35,442 nucleotides of DNA, taken from NCBI GenBank assembly GCA_009837085.1, contig VXUF01000031.1, forward strand, positions 1 through 35,442, given 5' to 3'. The position numbers were made by a program, and so were the translations under genes. Origin of the DNA: Holophagales bacterium (lineage in GTDB: Bacteria; Acidobacteriota; Thermoanaerobaculia; Multivoradales; Multivoraceae). Position 1 is the stretch's first letter; the number at the start of each line of letters is the position of its first letter. Of the stretch, positions 1-10,450 are shown piece after piece. The notes beneath the pieces are model-generated. The model was not told the DNA's origin. It worked only from the letters and a program-made list of their open reading frames with translations, and ran no database searches.

Positions 1-9
1 CCCCTGGCT

Positions 10-25
10 CCCCGGACTGGCGGGG
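10..25 (-). terminator. weak hairpin downstream of guaB
   Basis: Just after the guaB stop there is a short inverted repeat, CCCCG (10-14) and CGGGG (21-25), with a 6-nt loop. It lies at the 3' end of the guaB transcript. The stem is only 5 bp and no U-tract follows inside the window, so it is at best a marginal terminator candidate. Confidence 0.2.
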
Positions 26-33
26 CTACCTCC

Positions 34-1515
34 TCAGTTGCGGTCGACCCAGTAGTTGGGCGCTTCCTTCGTGATCACGACGTCGTGAGCGTGGCCTTCC
101 TTCTGGCCGGCGGCCGTGACGCGGATCATGCGCGCCTGCTTCCTGAGTTCGCTGACGCTGGCGCAGCCTGAGAGGCCCATGCCCGAGCGGAGACCGCCGG
201 TGAGCTGGCCGATCACCTGGTGGACGCTGCCCTTGTGCGGCACCATGCCCTCGATGCCCTCCGGCACGAGCTTCGACAGCGGCTGCTCGTCGGACTGGAA
301 GTAGCGGTCGGCGCTGCCTTCGGCCATCGCGGACAGCGAACCCATCCCGCGGTAGGCCTTGTAGCTGCGCCCCTGGTAGAGGATCGTCTCGCCGGGGCTC
401 TCCTCGGTTCCCGCGAGCAGGGAGCCGACCATCACGCTGTGGGCGCCGCAGGCAAGCGCCTTCGTCAGGTCCCCGGAGAACCGGATTCCGCCGTCCGCGA
501 CGACCGGCAGATCGGCGGCGGCCGAGGCGGCGTCGCGAATCGCTGTCACCTGGGGCATGCCGGCGCCCGTGACGACCCGGGTCGTGCAGATGCTGCCCGG
601 ACCGATGCCGACCTTGATCCCGTCCGCGCCGCGTTCGGCGAGTTCGCGTGCGCCGTCAGCGGTGGCCACGTTGCCGACCAGGAGCTGAGCGTCGGGAAGG
701 GTCTCCCGGATACGCTCCACTGCGTCGAGCACACCGCGACTGTGGGCGTGAGAAGAGTCGACGACGAGCACGTCGGCCTGCGCCGAGGCCAGCTCTTGCG
801 CCCGTTCCAGGTAGTTGCCGGCCGTGCCGACCGCCGCCGCCACCCGCAGCCGACCCAGATCGTCCTTGCAGGCGATCGGGTACTCCATCATCTTCTGGAT
901 GTCCTTGACGGTGATCAGGCCCTTCAGGTTGCCGTCGTCGTCCACGACCAGCAGTTTCTCGATCCGGTGGTGGTGGAGTTGGGCCTTGGCCTGCTCCAGC
1001 GTCGTTCCCTGGGGGACCGTGACCAGGTTCTCGTGCGTCATCAGCTCGGAGACGGGACGGCTGGTGTTCGTCTCGAACCGCAGATCGCGGTTGGTCAGAA
1101 TGCCGACGAGGTGCCCGTCGCGGTCGGTGACCGGAACGCCGGAGATCTTGTAGCGGGCCATCAGGTCGAGCGCTTCGTGGATGCGCTGCTCGGGCCGGAT
1201 GGTGATCGGGTTGACGATCATGCCCGCCTCGGAGCGCTTGACCCGGTCGACCTCCGTGGCCTGGGCTTCGATGGAGAGGTTCTTGTGGATGACCCCGATG
1301 CCCCCCTCCTGGGCCAGGGCGATCGCCAGTTCGGCCTCGGTCACGGTGTCCATCGCGGCCGAGATCAGGGGAATGTTCAGCTCGATTCCGCGGGTGACGC
1401 GGGTGTCGAGACGGACGTCGTTCGGATGCACCTCCGAGAGGCCCGGGGCCAGGAGGACATCGTCGAAGGTGAGGGCAAGTGCGGGGGTGCCACCCCCGGA
1501 GTCCGACGTTTCCAT
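34..1515 (-). CDS. guaB: IMP dehydrogenase
   Basis: GuaB oxidises IMP to XMP with NAD+, the first committed step of GMP synthesis, in the cytosol. The N-terminus carries [15 protein letters not shown]. Two CBS domains (roughly residues 95-210) interrupt the TIM barrel. The catalytic loop is [15 protein letters not shown], with catalytic Cys310. The [10 protein letters not shown] segment and the C-terminal flap around SADRYFQ and [15 protein letters not shown] are present. From the ATG at 1515 the protein is 493 aa, close to the usual 485-490. An in-frame TTG at 1530 would add five residues, and neither start has a clear Shine-Dalgarno. It lies 72 bp downstream of the secA stop on the same strand and may be read through from secA. 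The family assignment is secure. Confidence 0.97.
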   Translation of the reverse strand: METSDSGGGTPALALTFDDVLLAPGLSEVHPNDVRLDTRVTRGIELNIPLISAAMDTVTEAELAIALAQEGGIGVIHKNLSIEAQATEVDRVKRSEAGMIVNPITIRPEQRIHEALDLMARYKISGVPVTDRDGHLVGILTNRDLRFETNTSRPVSELMTHENLVTVPQGTTLEQAKAQLHHHRIEKLLVVDDDGNLKGLITVKDIQKMMEYPIACKDDLGRLRVAAAVGTAGNYLERAQELASAQADVLVVDSSHAHSRGVLDAVERIRETLPDAQLLVGNVATADGARELAERGADGIKVGIGPGSICTTRVVTGAGMPQVTAIRDAASAAADLPVVADGGIRFSGDLTKALACGAHSVMVGSLLAGTEESPGETILYQGRSYKAYRGMGSLSAMAEGSADRYFQSDEQPLSKLVPEGIEGMVPHKGSVHQVIGQLTGGLRSGMGLSGCASVSELRKQARMIRVTAAGQKEGHAHDVVITKEAPNYWVDRN

Positions 1516-1587
1516 GCCGAACGCTATCAACTGGGAGGCCGTGGCGCACCCGGTCCCGGCACTTTCCGCGTTCTGCGGCGCAAGCTC

Positions 1588-4422
<2,835 letters not shown>

Positions 4423-4442
4423 GGGCTCGTCCCCATCGGTCC

Positions 4443-4457
4443 GCGCGACTGTCGCGC
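4443..4457 (-). other. small inverted repeat in the secA leader
   Basis: GCGCGA (4443-4448) and TCGCGC (4452-4457) form a 6-bp stem with a 3-nt loop, about 20 nt upstream of the secA ATG. It could fold near the ribosome-binding region of secA mRNA. Hairpins this short are common by chance in such GC-rich DNA, so any role is speculative. Confidence 0.2.
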
Positions 4458-4519
4458 CGTCCGATGCCGGGAAGGAAGGCTGGGAATCCTAACGCGGCGT
4501 TTCGCGACGCAGCGGGCCC

Positions 4520-5407
4520 TCAGCCCTGACTCCGCAGGTACTCGAACGGGTTGCGGGCGTCGCCTTCCAGCCGGACCTCGTAGTGCAGGTGGTAGCCCGT
4601 GGTCCGCCCGGAGTTCCCCACGCGACCCAGGATGTCGCCGCGGCGGATCTCCTGGCCCTCCTCGACCAGGATCTCCGCCATGTGCCCGTAGCGCGTCTCG
4701 TAGCCGAAGCGGTGGAGAACGTAGACGGCGCGGCCCAGGTTGCCCATCCGTTCCGCGCGGACGACGATTCCGTCCGCGGTCGCGAGCACCGGAATGCCGC
4801 GGTCCGCGGAGATGTCGAGACCGGAGTGGTGGGCCCGTTGGCCGGTGATCGGATCGCGCCGGAAGCCGAAGCCGCTGTTGATGACGCCGCGCACCGGCCA
4901 GATCATGGGAGTGGAACGGAGGACGAGCTGGCGTTCCTCGAAGGCGCTGTCGACGGCGTCGAGCCGCCCCCCGAGCAGCGATGCCCTGGCCTCGAGCAGG
5001 GACAGGTCGGAACTGTCCGGCGCGCTCAGGCTCGTGAAGGTGCCGCCGGCGCCGGCTTCCGACAACCGGCTCTCCGGCTCGCCGCCGACGATCTTCTCGA
5101 GCCCGGCGACGATCGCGAGGTCGCGCGTGCGGTCTTCGGCCTCGGTCAGCGCCTGCTGCAGGCGGGAGACGCTCGCCTCGAACGAAGCATTGGCGCGGCG
5201 CAGATCGACGTTTTCCTGCTGGATTCGTTCCAGATCGCGAAGCTGGACCGCCGAGCGGACCTGATAGACGGTGACCCAGCCCGTGACGCCGAGCACGAGC
5301 CCGGCTGTGGCGGCGATGGCGGCCAGCCAGCGGCCGCTGACCCGAAACTGTCGCGTGCGCCTCATCGAGTGAGGGACGAAGACGATCGTGTGCTTCCTGG
5401 GCGGCAT
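4520..5407 (-). CDS. M23 family metallopeptidase with membrane anchor and coiled coil
   Basis: This is a predicted envelope peptidoglycan endopeptidase or an amidase activator. From the ATG at 5407 (295 aa) it has a short basic cytoplasmic N-terminus, one membrane segment (about residues 25-45, WLAAIAATAGLVLGVTGW), a coiled-coil stretch (about 50-110, rich in LRDLERIQQEN-like heptads), and a C-terminal LytM/M23 domain. The domain contains HHSGLDIS, GHM and HLHYEV, so the zinc-ligand pattern (H-x3-D, H-x-H) looks intact and the enzyme may be active. A TTG nine codons upstream is an alternative start. A TAAAAT element (5422-5427, minus strand) lies just upstream of the ATG but lacks a good -35. 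An M23 gene beside secA is a recurring arrangement in several Gram-negative lineages. Confidence 0.9.
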   Translation of the reverse strand: MPPRKHTIVFVPHSMRRTRQFRVSGRWLAAIAATAGLVLGVTGWVTVYQVRSAVQLRDLERIQQENVDLRRANASFEASVSRLQQALTEAEDRTRDLAIVAGLEKIVGGEPESRLSEAGAGGTFTSLSAPDSSDLSLLEARASLLGGRLDAVDSAFEERQLVLRSTPMIWPVRGVINSGFGFRRDPITGQRAHHSGLDISADRGIPVLATADGIVVRAERMGNLGRAVYVLHRFGYETRYGHMAEILVEEGQEIRRGDILGRVGNSGRTTGYHLHYEVRLEGDARNPFEYLRSQG

Positions 5408-5453
5408 ATCGACCGAGGTCGATTTTAGCAGCAAACGCCTGGGTCGCTACACC

Positions 5454-5493
5454 GGCGGCCGGGCGAGGCGGAGGGGAGCCCCGCCCGGCCGCC
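5454..5493 (-). terminator. strong GC hairpin downstream of comM/yifB
   Basis: A perfect 12-bp inverted repeat (GGCGGCCGGGCG at 5454-5465, CGCCCGGCCGCC at 5482-5493) with a 16-nt loop begins 13 nt after the comM stop. It lies between comM and the M23 gene, which share a strand. There is no U-tract on either strand, so it may be a U-less terminator, a Rho-assisted pause or a 3'-end stabiliser. Confidence 0.55.
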
Positions 5494-5506
5494 TTCCGCG
5501 TCGACG

Positions 5507-7030
5507 TCATGAGTTGTGGCGGTCCAGCGGGCGGTACTGGATCGCCTCCGCAACGTGAGTGACGTCGATCCGCCGGGACGAGTCCAGATCGGCGATCGTG
5601 CGAGCCACCTTGAGTGCCCGCGCCAGTGCCCTGGCCGACATGGCCAGACGCTCGAAGGCCGCGTCGAGCAGGTTCTGGGCCGGTGCGGTCGGCCGGCAGT
5701 GGCTTTCCTGATCCCGGCGCGACATCGTGCTGTTCAGGGGCGCCGGATGGCCCTCGGGGAAGCGGGCAGTCTGGATGCGGCGGGCCGCCGCGACCCTCTC
5801 GGCGATCTCGGCGGTGCTCTCGCAGGCCGGCCCCTTCAGATCCTCCAGGCTGGGAACGGGCATTTCGACGTGGAGGTCGATCCGGTCGAGCAGGGGGCCC
5901 GAAAGCTGCCGGCGATAGCGGTCGATGTCCCTCGCCGCGCAGACGCACTCCGCCCGCGGATCGCCGAAGTGGCCGCAGCGGCAGGGGTTGCAGGCGGCGA
6001 CGAGAGTGAAGCGGGCGGGGAAGGTGAGGCGTGCCTTCGCCCGGACGACCGTGACCACACCGTCCTCGAGTGGCTGGCGGAGCGCTTCGAGCGCATCGCG
6101 ACGGAACTCGGGGAGTTCGTCCAGGAACAGCACGCCGGCATGCGCCAGACTGATCTCCCCGGGGCGGGGTACCGAACCGCCGCCGATCAGACCCGACGCG
6201 GAGACGCCGGAATGCGGGCTGCGGAAGGGGCGGGTCCAGACCAGTCCATCGGCGCCGTGCGCGAGGCCGGCCAGGGAGTGGATCTTCGTCACGGTGATCG
6301 CCTCCGCGCCGGTGAGCGGTGGGAGGATTCCGGGCAGTCGCCGGGCGAGCATGGTCTTGCCGGTTCCCGGCGGCCCGACGAAGAGGACGTTGTGCCCGCC
6401 GGCCGCGGCGATCTCGAGCGCCCGCTTGGCCGTCTCCTGGCCGCGGACATCGGAGAAGTCGGGCCCCGTGCCGTTTGCGCCGTGCCGTGCCGGCGTCGCG
6501 GTCGCCGGCGGGATCACGCGGTCCCCGGTCAGATGTTCGATCGCCTCACGTAGGTTGGTGACGGGGATCACCCTCGTGCCGGCCAGCGCAGCGGCCTGCC
6601 GGCTGTTCGCCGCCGGCAGAAGGACTTCGCGGATGCCGAGTTTGCCGGCCAGTTCCGCGATGGACAGGCAGCCCCGGACGGGACGCACTTCGCCGTCCAG
6701 GCCTAGTTCGCCACAGGCCATCCGGCCCTCGAGCGACTCGGCGGAGAGTTCCCGATTCGCGGTCAGAAGCCCAAGCGCGATCGGCAGGTCGAGCTGGTTG
6801 CCTTCCTTGCGCAGATCCGCTGGCGCGAGATTGATGACGACGTTGCGGCTCGCCAGGTCGTAGCCGCTGCTACGTATCGCCGCCCGTACGCGGTCGCGAC
6901 TCTCCCGAACCGCGGTATCGGGCAGACCGATCAACTGCATCGCCGGCAGACCGAAGTAGGCCGCGACCTCCACCTGGACCTCCCGCGCCTCGATGCCCCA
7001 GGGCGTCGCGGAGTTCATGTACGCGATCAC
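5507..7030 (-). CDS. comM: YifB/ComM family Mg-chelatase-like AAA+ ATPase
   Basis: 507 aa, the normal family length. The N-terminal Lon-protease-like (S5-fold) ChlI domain covers about residues 18-140, with motifs GLPDTAVRESRDRVRAAI and NLAPADLRKEGNQLDLPIAL. The central AAA+ Mg-chelatase domain (about 190-395) contains Walker A GPPGTGKTM and Walker B-like LFLDELPEF, followed by a Cys cluster (CNPCRCGHFGD). The C-terminal Mg_chelatase_C domain (about 400-505) includes the family's typical LDRIDLHVEMP transition. In Proteobacteria ComM is a hexameric branch-migration helicase that helps integrate transformed DNA. The role here is inferred from family. The start is a GTG with no obvious Shine-Dalgarno. 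An in-frame ATG four codons downstream (MNSATPWGIEA) is possible. The upstream leader is unusual (see the 7086-7481 elements). Confidence 0.94.
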   Translation of the reverse strand: MIAYMNSATPWGIEAREVQVEVAAYFGLPAMQLIGLPDTAVRESRDRVRAAIRSSGYDLASRNVVINLAPADLRKEGNQLDLPIALGLLTANRELSAESLEGRMACGELGLDGEVRPVRGCLSIAELAGKLGIREVLLPAANSRQAAALAGTRVIPVTNLREAIEHLTGDRVIPPATATPARHGANGTGPDFSDVRGQETAKRALEIAAAGGHNVLFVGPPGTGKTMLARRLPGILPPLTGAEAITVTKIHSLAGLAHGADGLVWTRPFRSPHSGVSASGLIGGGSVPRPGEISLAHAGVLFLDELPEFRRDALEALRQPLEDGVVTVVRAKARLTFPARFTLVAACNPCRCGHFGDPRAECVCAARDIDRYRRQLSGPLLDRIDLHVEMPVPSLEDLKGPACESTAEIAERVAAARRIQTARFPEGHPAPLNSTMSRRDQESHCRPTAPAQNLLDAAFERLAMSARALARALKVARTIADLDSSRRIDVTHVAEAIQYRPLDRHNS

Positions 7031-7085
7031 ATGGACTAAGACGCAAGACGGGTCCGGCGGCCGGATCCTGCCTCCCTGGACGCAG

Positions 7086-7114
7086 TGAGAGCGCAGGCGG
7101 AACCTGCGCTCTCA
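7086..7114. other. 12-bp-stem perfect hairpin in the comM leader
   Basis: TGAGAGCGCAGG (7086-7097) and CCTGCGCTCTCA (7103-7114) form a perfect 12-bp stem with a 5-nt loop (CGGAA). No U-tract follows on either strand. It lies between the 33-codon ORF and comM, so on the minus strand it would be transcribed ahead of comM and could end the short transcript, attenuate comM or stabilise an RNA end. Confidence 0.6.
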
Positions 7115-7268
7115 GAGTGTCTCGGGCTCGGGATGGATGCGTTTTCGCGGTAGGCGGTTTGTGCCCGATGGGCCCCGACTCGTTCTGGTTTGCCCCGGCG
7201 CGACCCGGTTCGGACTGCGGATCCGCAGGGCGCTCGGGCGGTTCAGGCGACGGTCGAGCGGCCGGAAG

Positions 7269-7370
7269 TCATTCGTCCATTTGAGCCCTGGACTCGGCGG
7301 CCCCCGGTTTGGCTCCCTCGGCGATCAGCGTCGGGTCAACCGGGGGCTGAAGATGGCCCGGTGGGGTCAT
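7269..7370 (-). CDS. 33-codon ORF with strong Shine-Dalgarno and promoter (small protein or gene remnant)
   Basis: ATG at 7370, stop at 7269, 33 residues, beginning MTPPGHLQPPVDPTL and ending AESRAQMDE. It is preceded by AAGGAGG ending 4 nt before the ATG, the best Shine-Dalgarno noticed in the window, and by a TTGACA-N17-TACCGT promoter 30-60 nt upstream. The product is soluble, Pro/Ala-rich and matches no family I recognise. It does not resemble a TetR helix-turn-helix N-terminus. It may be a small protein, a leader peptide for downstream comM, or what is left after deletion of a larger regulated gene. The translation signals are real sequence features; function is unknown. Confidence 0.4.
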   Translation of the reverse strand: MTPPGHLQPPVDPTLIAEGAKPGAAESRAQMDE

Positions 7371-7400
7371 GGATCCTCCTTCCCTTTCATCGGTGAAACC

Positions 7401-7429
7401 ACGGTAGGGGGGCGACAGGGGGTTGTCAA
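7401..7429 (-). promoter_or_regulatory. minus-strand sigma-70-type promoter
   Basis: On the minus strand a perfect -35 TTGACA (7429-7424) is followed by a 17-nt spacer and TACCGT (7406-7401) as -10. The predicted start point near 7394 gives a leader of about 24 nt to the 33-codon ORF, containing its AAGGAGG. The adjacent TetR-like palindromes lie immediately upstream of the -35. Confidence 0.55.
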
Positions 7430-7433
7430 GCAA

Positions 7434-7481
7434 CCGACCGGTCGGACGGTCCGACCCGGCAGTCGGCCGGTAGACTGCCGG
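7434..7481. promoter_or_regulatory. cluster of palindromes, including a TetR-operator-like site
   Basis: Three inverted repeats abut. CCGACCGGTCGG (7434-7445) is a perfect 12-bp palindrome of the kind bound by many TetR-family repressors. GTCGGA-cgg-TCCGAC (7441-7455) overlaps it. CCGGCAGTC (7456-7464) pairs with GACTGCCGG (7473-7481) around an 8-nt loop. The last contains TAGACT (7471-7476), a possible plus-strand -10 for the acyltransferase gene, without a good -35. No TetR gene is present in the window. The palindromes are seen directly; regulator identity is inference. Confidence 0.5.
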
Positions 7482-7523
7482 AGTCGGACGGAGTTCAGCG
7501 GGAGGCAACCGGGGCGGTCGAGC

Positions 7524-8975
7524 ATGGGCTCAGGAATGCGTAGCCTGAGGTGGTTCCTGCGGCTGGTGGCGAGGCTGTTCTTCCGCAGCGTCGAGATCGT
7601 AGGCGCCGAAAACGTGCCGCGAGAAGGCGGCGGTCTCCTCGTAGCCTGGCATCCGAACGGATTGGCCGACGGCATTCTGCTACTCGGTTTCAGTCCCAGG
7701 CCCGTTACCTTCGGCGCCCGTCACGGCCTGTTCCGGTTGCCGATCGTCGGCTGGCTGCTGCGGGGCGCCGGCGCGGTGCCCCTCTATCGCCGCCGGGATC
7801 GGGGAGAACCCGGTGCCCGGATGAGCGACGAGCAGCGTCGCGCGGCGAACCATCGGAGCCTGGGAGCGCTCGCGGTCGCGGCCCGGCACTCCTTCGTGGC
7901 CATCTTCCCCGAGGGTGCAACTCACGATGAGCCCCAGTTGCTCGAGTTGCGGGCGGGTGCCGCGCGACTGTTCGAACTGGCCCAGGAGGACGGCGGCGAC
8001 CCCGCTCTCGTGCCCGTGGGCCTCCACTACGAGCGGAAGCATGTCTTCCGTTCCCGGGCTCTGATCGCCTTCTATCCGCCGGTCGACCTGCCGGAAGGTC
8101 TGCGCCCGGAGCGTGGTGGCGAACGGAGCCTCGACCCCGATCGGGCCGCAACGGAAGGGACCTTCGTGGACCGTCTGACCGGGTTGATCCAGCAGCACCT
8201 GATCGAAGTCACCCACCCAACCGAGAGCTGGGAGCTTCACCGGGCGATGGAAAGGGTGCGGTCGCTGGTGCGCGCCGAACAGGCCGTGCGCGAGGGCGTG
8301 GCACGCCTGGGACGAGCTCCGATGCAGGAGCGGGACGCCGGCTTCGCCCGGGTCTGGGCCGGCTACCGAAAGCAGCGCGCCATCGACCCTGGAGTCGTGG
8401 AACGGCTCGTCGCGCGGGTGAGTCGCTATGGGGAGGCGCTGCAGTTGCTGGGCCTGAACGACCGGGACCTGGACCGACTCCCCGTGCGCCGAACGGCGCT
8501 ACGCCTGATCCTGCTTTGCGCCGAGGCACTGATCATGTTGCTCCTGTTGCCGACGCTGGTTCTGGTCGGCAACCTCGTCAATCTACCGGCGGCTCTCCTT
8601 GTCGCCTTCGGCGCCAGGAAGCTCTCGAAGACCCGAAAGGAGCAGGCGGGGCTCAAGATGTTCCTCGGGCTCGTGATCCTGCCGACGGCCTGGATCGTCG
8701 CCAGTCTGGCGGTCGGCCTGGCCTGGACCGAGCCTCTGCCCGGTTTCGACTGGAGGCCCGAGGCACTTTGGGTTCGCGTCGGAGGAATGATGGTCCTGTG
8801 CGGGTTGTCGGCCCTGCTGGGCCTCCGCTACCACCGCTTCATCCAGGAACTCGGTCACGGCCTGCGCGCGCTGTGGATTGGCGGGTTTCGCAAGGGTACG
8901 GTGGCGCGCCTGCGCCGGCAGCGGTCCGCTCTGTACGACGAGGTGATCGGCATGGTCGCGGCTCTCGACGTTTGA
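7524..8975 (+). CDS. membrane 1-acylglycerol-phosphate / glycerol-phosphate acyltransferase-like protein
   Basis: This is a PlsC-superfamily acyltransferase with a membrane tail, 483 aa from the ATG at 7524. An ATG four codons later (7536) is also possible. The N-terminal domain has the catalytic-type WHPNGLADG, with His and Asp separated by five residues as in Gpt2/Sct1-like enzymes rather than the usual four. It also has a second motif, LYRRRD, and the phosphate-binding FPEGATHD. After about residue 320 come three hydrophobic segments (LRLILLCAEALIMLLLLP, MFLGLVILPTAWIVASLAVG, VRVGGMMVLCGLSALLGL), so it should sit in the inner membrane and acylate a glycerophosphate or lysophospholipid. It heads the gene row leading to the glycosyltransferases. 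Substrate is not determinable from sequence. Confidence 0.85.
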   Translation: MGSGMRSLRWFLRLVARLFFRSVEIVGAENVPREGGGLLVAWHPNGLADGILLLGFSPRPVTFGARHGLFRLPIVGWLLRGAGAVPLYRRRDRGEPGARMSDEQRRAANHRSLGALAVAARHSFVAIFPEGATHDEPQLLELRAGAARLFELAQEDGGDPALVPVGLHYERKHVFRSRALIAFYPPVDLPEGLRPERGGERSLDPDRAATEGTFVDRLTGLIQQHLIEVTHPTESWELHRAMERVRSLVRAEQAVREGVARLGRAPMQERDAGFARVWAGYRKQRAIDPGVVERLVARVSRYGEALQLLGLNDRDLDRLPVRRTALRLILLCAEALIMLLLLPTLVLVGNLVNLPAALLVAFGARKLSKTRKEQAGLKMFLGLVILPTAWIVASLAVGLAWTEPLPGFDWRPEALWVRVGGMMVLCGLSALLGLRYHRFIQELGHGLRALWIGGFRKGTVARLRRQRSALYDEVIGMVAALDV

Positions 8976-9024
8976 CGGTGTCCACCGATCCGCGGCCAGC
9001 CGGTTGTTGTACCCTCCCGGTGCC

Positions 9025-9318
9025 ATGGGGCGGGTCATCGTTGCCTTCCTGGGACGGCTTGCCCGTTCCGGCCCTGCGCGGCCGTTGCGGTCGGTGCTTC
9101 GCCGCGTCGTCGGCGCGGGCGCCTACGACCGTCTTCGCGTCGCGGTGTGGGTACGGGCGAAGGAGGTCGTGAGGGTGGATCCGCTTCACGCCGACATCCT
9201 GCCGTTGATCGAGCAACTCGATGGCGCGGGGCACCTGAGGGCCGGCGCCGCGAGGAGGCTGCGGTCGGTGGCCAGGGGAATTCGCGCCGAGGTGAGGCGG
9301 GAAGCACGGAGCACCTGA
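9025..9318 (+). CDS. small basic protein of unknown function
   Basis: 97 aa from the ATG at 9025. A frame start at 9004 is less likely. The product is Arg/Ala-rich and basic, with a hydrophobic N-terminal patch (GRVIVAFLGRLA) and no recognised domain. It fills the gap between the acyltransferase and the first glycosyltransferase, ending 7 bp before the latter, and shares their strand, which supports it being real. Shine-Dalgarno support is weak. It could still be a chance frame in GC-rich DNA. Confidence 0.45.
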   Translation: MGRVIVAFLGRLARSGPARPLRSVLRRVVGAGAYDRLRVAVWVRAKEVVRVDPLHADILPLIEQLDGAGHLRAGAARRLRSVARGIRAEVRREARST

Positions 9319-9325
9319 GGCCGCA

Positions 9326-10450
9326 ATGCGCGTCGGCTTCGACGTGAGCAAGCTGTTCGGGCCTCGGGACGGCGTAGCCAGGTACTCGGCCAGCCTGTTG
9401 GAGGCGCTGGCGGAACTGTCGGAGGACCGTAGCGGCCGCCCCTGCCTCGTTCTGTATGCACTCGATGCGGAGGTCGACGCGGGCGGCTGGAAGCGGCTTC
9501 TTGAAGGGCTGCCGGGGAACGTTCGGCGCGGGCCGGGTCGCTGGCCACGGCGCCGGGATCTCGATCTCTTCCACATTCCGACCTTCGCCGATCCCGCCTG
9601 TTTCAACGGACCGGTCGTGTTCACGATCCACGATCTGACCTTTCTCACCCATCCGCAGTTTCACGTGCCGGAGAACCGGAACCAGTGTTTGCTGGCGACG
9701 CTGCGGGCGGTTGCGGAGGGGGCCACGGTGATCGCCGTCTCGGAGGCCACCGCCGCGGAAGTGCGGAAGTGGTTCGTGTTGCCGGATGAGCGGCTGCGAG
9801 TGGTCTACGAGGCAGCTTCCGCCGGCTTCGCGGTACTCGACGGCGCCGAGCTGGAGGGGGCGAGACAGCGGATCGCGGAGCGCTTCGGTCTCGACGGGGC
9901 GTTCGTCCTCTCGGTGGGAACGCTTGAACCGCGCAAGAACATCGCCCGGCTGATCAAGGCGTACGGCGGCCTCGATCGGGAGCTCCGGGCGCGGGTCCCA
10001 CTGGCGCTGGTCGGCGGCGGCGGCTGGAAGCGGGACGCCGTGTTCGCGGGCGACTGGCCGGACTTCGTGCGCCGCCTGGGCGCGGTGTCGGAGGAGGACC
10101 TGATCGCTCTCTACAATGTCGCCTCGGTGGTGGCCTATCCGTCACTGGTCGAGGGGTTCGGACTGCCCGTAGTGGAGGCGATGGCCTGCGGGACGCCGGT
10201 GCTCACCTCGAACCGGTCGTCGCTCGCCGAGGTGGCTGGAGATGCCGCCCTGTGCGTCGATCCTCTCGACGTGGCGGCGATCCGGCGCGGCCTGGACGTC
10301 TTGCTAAGGGAGCCGTCGCGACGCGAGCGCTACCGGCAGGCCGGTCTGGAACGCGCGGCAACCTTCTCCTGGCGCCGGGCCGCCGAGGAGGTGATCGACG
10401 TCTACGGCGAGATCACGCGCAGCGGCCCGCGGATGGTCGGCGCCCGATGA
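9326..10450 (+). CDS. family 4 (GT-B) glycosyltransferase
   Basis: 374 aa, a retaining GT-B enzyme of the GT4 type. The N-terminus has the acceptor-side loop (GPRDGVARYSASLLEAL). FTIHDLTFLTHP follows. The donor-binding domain begins near LSVGTLEPRKNIARLIKAY and contains the EX7E signature EGFGLPVVEAMACGTPVLTS. It should transfer a nucleotide-sugar-derived hexose at the cytoplasmic face of the membrane during polysaccharide or LPS assembly. GAGG upstream of the ATG acts as Shine-Dalgarno. Its stop overlaps the next start as ATGA, implying translational coupling. Donor and acceptor are unknown. Confidence 0.93.
   Translation: MRVGFDVSKLFGPRDGVARYSASLLEALAELSEDRSGRPCLVLYALDAEVDAGGWKRLLEGLPGNVRRGPGRWPRRRDLDLFHIPTFADPACFNGPVVFTIHDLTFLTHPQFHVPENRNQCLLATLRAVAEGATVIAVSEATAAEVRKWFVLPDERLRVVYEAASAGFAVLDGAELEGARQRIAERFGLDGAFVLSVGTLEPRKNIARLIKAYGGLDRELRARVPLALVGGGGWKRDAVFAGDWPDFVRRLGAVSEEDLIALYNVASVVAYPSLVEGFGLPVVEAMACGTPVLTSNRSSLAEVAGDAALCVDPLDVAAIRRGLDVLLREPSRRERYRQAGLERAATFSWRRAAEEVIDVYGEITRSGPRMVGAR

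Larger units (their letters stand above)
7031..7523. other. 493-bp intergenic region between divergent comM and acyltransferase
   Basis: This is the longest gene-poor stretch in the window. It holds, left to right: a 12-bp-stem hairpin (7086-7114), a 33-codon minus-strand ORF (7269-7370) with its own Shine-Dalgarno and promoter (7401-7429), and a run of palindromes including a TetR-operator-like 12-mer (7434-7481). The plus-strand acyltransferase frame stays open through part of it, but the translated extension is Arg/Pro-rich and unlike any family, so it is not treated as coding. Confidence 0.7.

Noticed and set aside
7137..7523. N-terminal extension of the acyltransferase to 612 residues
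   Set aside because: The added 129 residues are Arg/Gly/Pro-rich, cross the TetR-like palindromes and the minus-strand promoter, and precede the conserved domain. The ATG at 7524 is preferred.
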